Origin: Mansonella perstans
Taxonomy: Eukaryota > Nematoda > Chromadorea > Rhabditida > Onchocercidae
Assembly (NCBI GenBank): GCA_037074765.1
Contig: JBAMDO010000037.1
Coordinates: forward strand, 186,001-250,000
DNA length: 64,000 bases
Direction: 5' to 3'
Part shown: positions 61,801-64,000 of the stretch, piece after piece
Position numbering within the stretch: the stretch's first letter is position 1
Layout: each line of letters starts with the position of its first letter
Program-made: the position numbers and the translations under genes
The notes under the pieces: generated by a model
What the model was told of the DNA's origin: nothing
Database searches by the model: none
What the model saw: the letters and a program-made list of their open reading frames with translations, nothing else

Positions 61801-63348
61801 TAGAATATTGCGAATTATATGTTGGAGTTATAAAATTTATCCGAGCCTGTCTTGATTATGACATGTTCGTAATTGCTGATAATAAGGTTAATTGTTTTAG
61901 AAGTTTTTTTATGGACTAGTTTTAAGTAAGTAAAAAATTTATGAATTATGAAGGAAATACTTTCTTATTTGCATCCTTTTCTTTGCCAACTAAAGTTAAT
62001 TACTCTTTGATTACATGCCAGTTTATTTCAGGGAGTTCTGTCTACGTGGGAAAGGCTAAAAAGTGATGAGAAAAAATGGTTAAAGTCGAACGAAGTTCAC
62101 TGGATGGATGTTCCTATTTTGCATATGTCAAGAATACAAAAATCACATTTTGCTGCGATTCATGATGTTTCTTTTTTTATCTTTTAAAGTCAAAATTTCC
62201 GAATTTTTGAATAAAATTATAAAATTGATTATAGAATTCTAGAAAAGATCAAATTCCAACTGAAGTTGAATTTTAATTTTTAAATTTACTGCTCACTTAA
62301 TTTCCAGATCAATCAGAAAACCGGTGGAATTGTTGCAGTATGGTGTGTAGAAGAAGGAAAATCTCCACGTTTAGTTTACGTTCATCAGGGCAATGGTGAA
62401 CTTACAGCAGTGGAGTGGGGTTCTTTCAACAGTACCAGCTTACTTATTATTTCATCTAAAAGTTGTATCTATGCTTTTAATGTATGCACGCTTACTCCAT
62501 TATGGATCGTTTGCGAACAGAATTTGAGACTCGCTGTAGCATCGCAGTTTATAGTTGCATATAACGAAAATGGTTCGTATTTATCTCATCAAAAAAGGAA
62601 AAAGATTCCCGGCTAATTAAAAATTATCATTGAAAAGTTTTAATATTTGTACAAAATTTGCAGATAATATCAAAAACTACAGGAATAAATAAGTGGGCAG
62701 GAGTTTATATTATTTTTGCATTTAATATCAGATTCTTTTGCAGTTGTTTCTGTGATCGATAACTCTTCTGGCACTTTACTATGTCAGAGAAAGTTAAATT
62801 CATCTCCAGAAAGTGTTATTGCTGTTGGAGAGGATCGAACGTTTACAATTGTTGCTGCTTATGAAAAGGTTTGCGTTATTTTCTTAAAAAAGTGAAAAAA
62901 AAATATATCGATTTTAAATCGATATATTTTTTTGTTGTAGCATAATCTAAATTTTTCGGTTTCTGGAAGTTATTATGATGCATCAGAAAATAACTTTTAT
63001 CCTGTAAATTATATGCAATGTTAGAGACTTCTCTTTTCACAATTTCCATAATAGTTCCATAATTGTTTCTTTACTTTTAAAATCATTTAGGGCTATGGGG
63101 TGATAGCAAGATCGGAATTCCTGGAAGAAGCCCGAAAGCAATTGTATACAAGGGATGCAGCATTGAAGAAGACTCCGTTTTCAAATTTGTTAACTGTTGG
63201 CAGGAAAGAAGTTGAAAACAACAAAGTTCCTGTTGAAACTTTATCCAATTTGGAAATCTTCGCTGGACCATCGTATTCACTTGCACCTATGCCATATCTG
63301 GCTCGAAAGTTTATTCGTTCATGTTTTTTATTACCTCAACAATTATAA
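58884..63348 (+). CDS. wdr75: WDR75/UTP17-like WD-repeat ribosome biogenesis factor
   Basis: Twelve exons: 58884-58966, 59283-59403, 59593-59715, 59905-60030, 60167-60354, 60691-61129, 61455-61595, 61752-61886, 62032-62166, 62308-62572, 62732-62868 and 63091-63348 (TAA). They total 2151 bp, giving 716 aa, all in phase. It is built of two degenerate WD40 propellers. The best match to WDR75 is the block SVHWHKWAPYLALTKSNTLF, GDEGVLAKFALSEL and LPRLQAPVRRLNLSEDGS. Later come YVHQGNGELTAVEWGSF and CTLTPLWIVCEQNLRLAV, and the C-terminal FAGPSYSLAPMPYLARKFIR corresponds to the WDR75 end of the second propeller. In the family, UTP17 is part of the t-UTP (UtpA) subcomplex of the SSU processome, acting in pre-rRNA transcription and 18S processing in the nucleolus. 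The acidic C-terminal tail of the human protein (830 aa) is absent. The donor at 62166 (CATGAT|GTTTC) is weak but keeps phase. Confidence 0.88.
59100..59203. repeat. TTTATTACAATACCC tandem repeat in WDR75 intron 1
   Basis: About four to five imperfect copies of a 16-18-bp unit, tttattacaatacccg, inside the first intron. The first copies are more degenerate. It lies between the ATG exon and the second exon. Confidence 0.8.
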
Positions 63349-64000
63349 TTATATTGAGCAGTGGTAGATCTGCAGTGTTTTGTGTTGGATTATTTTGGCT
63401 TATTCCATTTCTATCCCATAATTACAAGTTTAAATGATTTATTATCTTATGCGCTTAGGGCACATTAACAGATAGAATTGAAATGTTTTCCTAATACTGC
63501 TTCGAACTTGATAGAAGTTAAATTACCGTATTACTCTCGTACCAAATGTACCTCAGCATTCAAGGTTGTTTTACAGTGCATAACACTAATTTGAAATTAA
63601 AATTGATCTTGGATTTAGATTTTCGAAATTTGGAACAACGTGTTGAGAACTTGTAACTTTACCCTCTTATGCTTTCAGTTGAAGGTTGACAGAGGGTATG
63701 AGCAACCATTCGAAAGTTTATACTTGAATTAGCAATTAAATTATTCTAATATCGATATTATCCTAAGAGATATTTGAAAAAATAAAAGTCTAAAATATGC
63801 GTGATAAAGCATTGTTTTCTATGTGCTACAGTATTTATTATGTTGTTGTTGATTTTAATGATAAAGTTATTAATTGGCTCTAGGAAAATCTGATACAAAA
63901 AAAATCTTCGAATTGTTATGGCATGCTTTTATATCTCACATTGTACAACTTCAGTCTGCATCTACTGCCATTCAGTCTCATGACATGAAATGAGATGGGT
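63349..64000. other. Downstream of WDR75, no gene seen
   Basis: About 650 bases of AT-rich sequence to the window end. It contains the WDR75 3' untranslated region. AATAAA occurs at 63780-63785, but nearer weak signals are equally possible. Confidence 0.5.

Overview
The window is nuclear DNA from a nematode, most likely a clade III / filarial-type species (the clade is inference). It is strongly AT-rich. Genes are split into many short exons by small introns, most with GTAAGT-like donors and TTTCAG or TTTTAG acceptors. The recognisable genes are ordinary animal proteins with nematode-style compact structures, and there are no bacterial operons or CRISPR arrays. Nearly all the provided reading frames are single exons of longer spliced genes, so I rebuilt the gene models by following reading phase across plausible splice sites. 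For nine of the eleven genes the phases close exactly.

Layout. (1) 3-2396 (+): 3' part of a leucine-rich-repeat single-pass membrane protein, cut by the window edge. (2) 2730-11841 (-): three genes in a row, a RalBP1-like RhoGAP, VTA1/LIP5 and golgin-84, all linked to membrane traffic. (3) 11842-17391: non-coding, with a 52-bp minisatellite. (4) 17392-24025 (-): a COUP-TF/UNC-55 nuclear receptor with complete DNA-binding and ligand-binding domains. (5) 24026-31100: a long AT-rich intergenic stretch. (6) 31100-34760: decayed sequence, including a broken LINE retrotransposon on the minus strand. (7) 34819-42778: two nearly identical 1.24-kb arms in inverted orientation flank an RRM plus zinc-finger RNA-binding protein gene (36258-40060, -). 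(8) 43171-49404 (-): CDC27/APC3. (9) 49405-51515: a divergent promoter region with two tandem repeats. (10) 51516-53016 (+): ornithine decarboxylase antizyme with a +1 programmed frameshift site (TCC TGA C). (11) 54105-55775 (+): TAMM41 mitochondrial CDP-diacylglycerol synthase. (12) 56756-58323 (-): ceramide-1-phosphate transfer protein. (13) 58884-63348 (+): WDR75/UTP17 ribosome biogenesis factor, sharing a 560-bp divergent promoter that holds a CACGTG box with the lipid-transfer gene.

The genes do not form one pathway. Local themes are membrane traffic (golgin-84, VTA1, RalBP1), lipid handling (TAMM41, CPTP) and growth control (antizyme, CDC27, WDR75). The least explained items are the large inverted repeat and the orphan ORF at its edge, the splice-site-containing tandem repeat upstream of cdc27, and the coding-like fragments at 31-33 kb.
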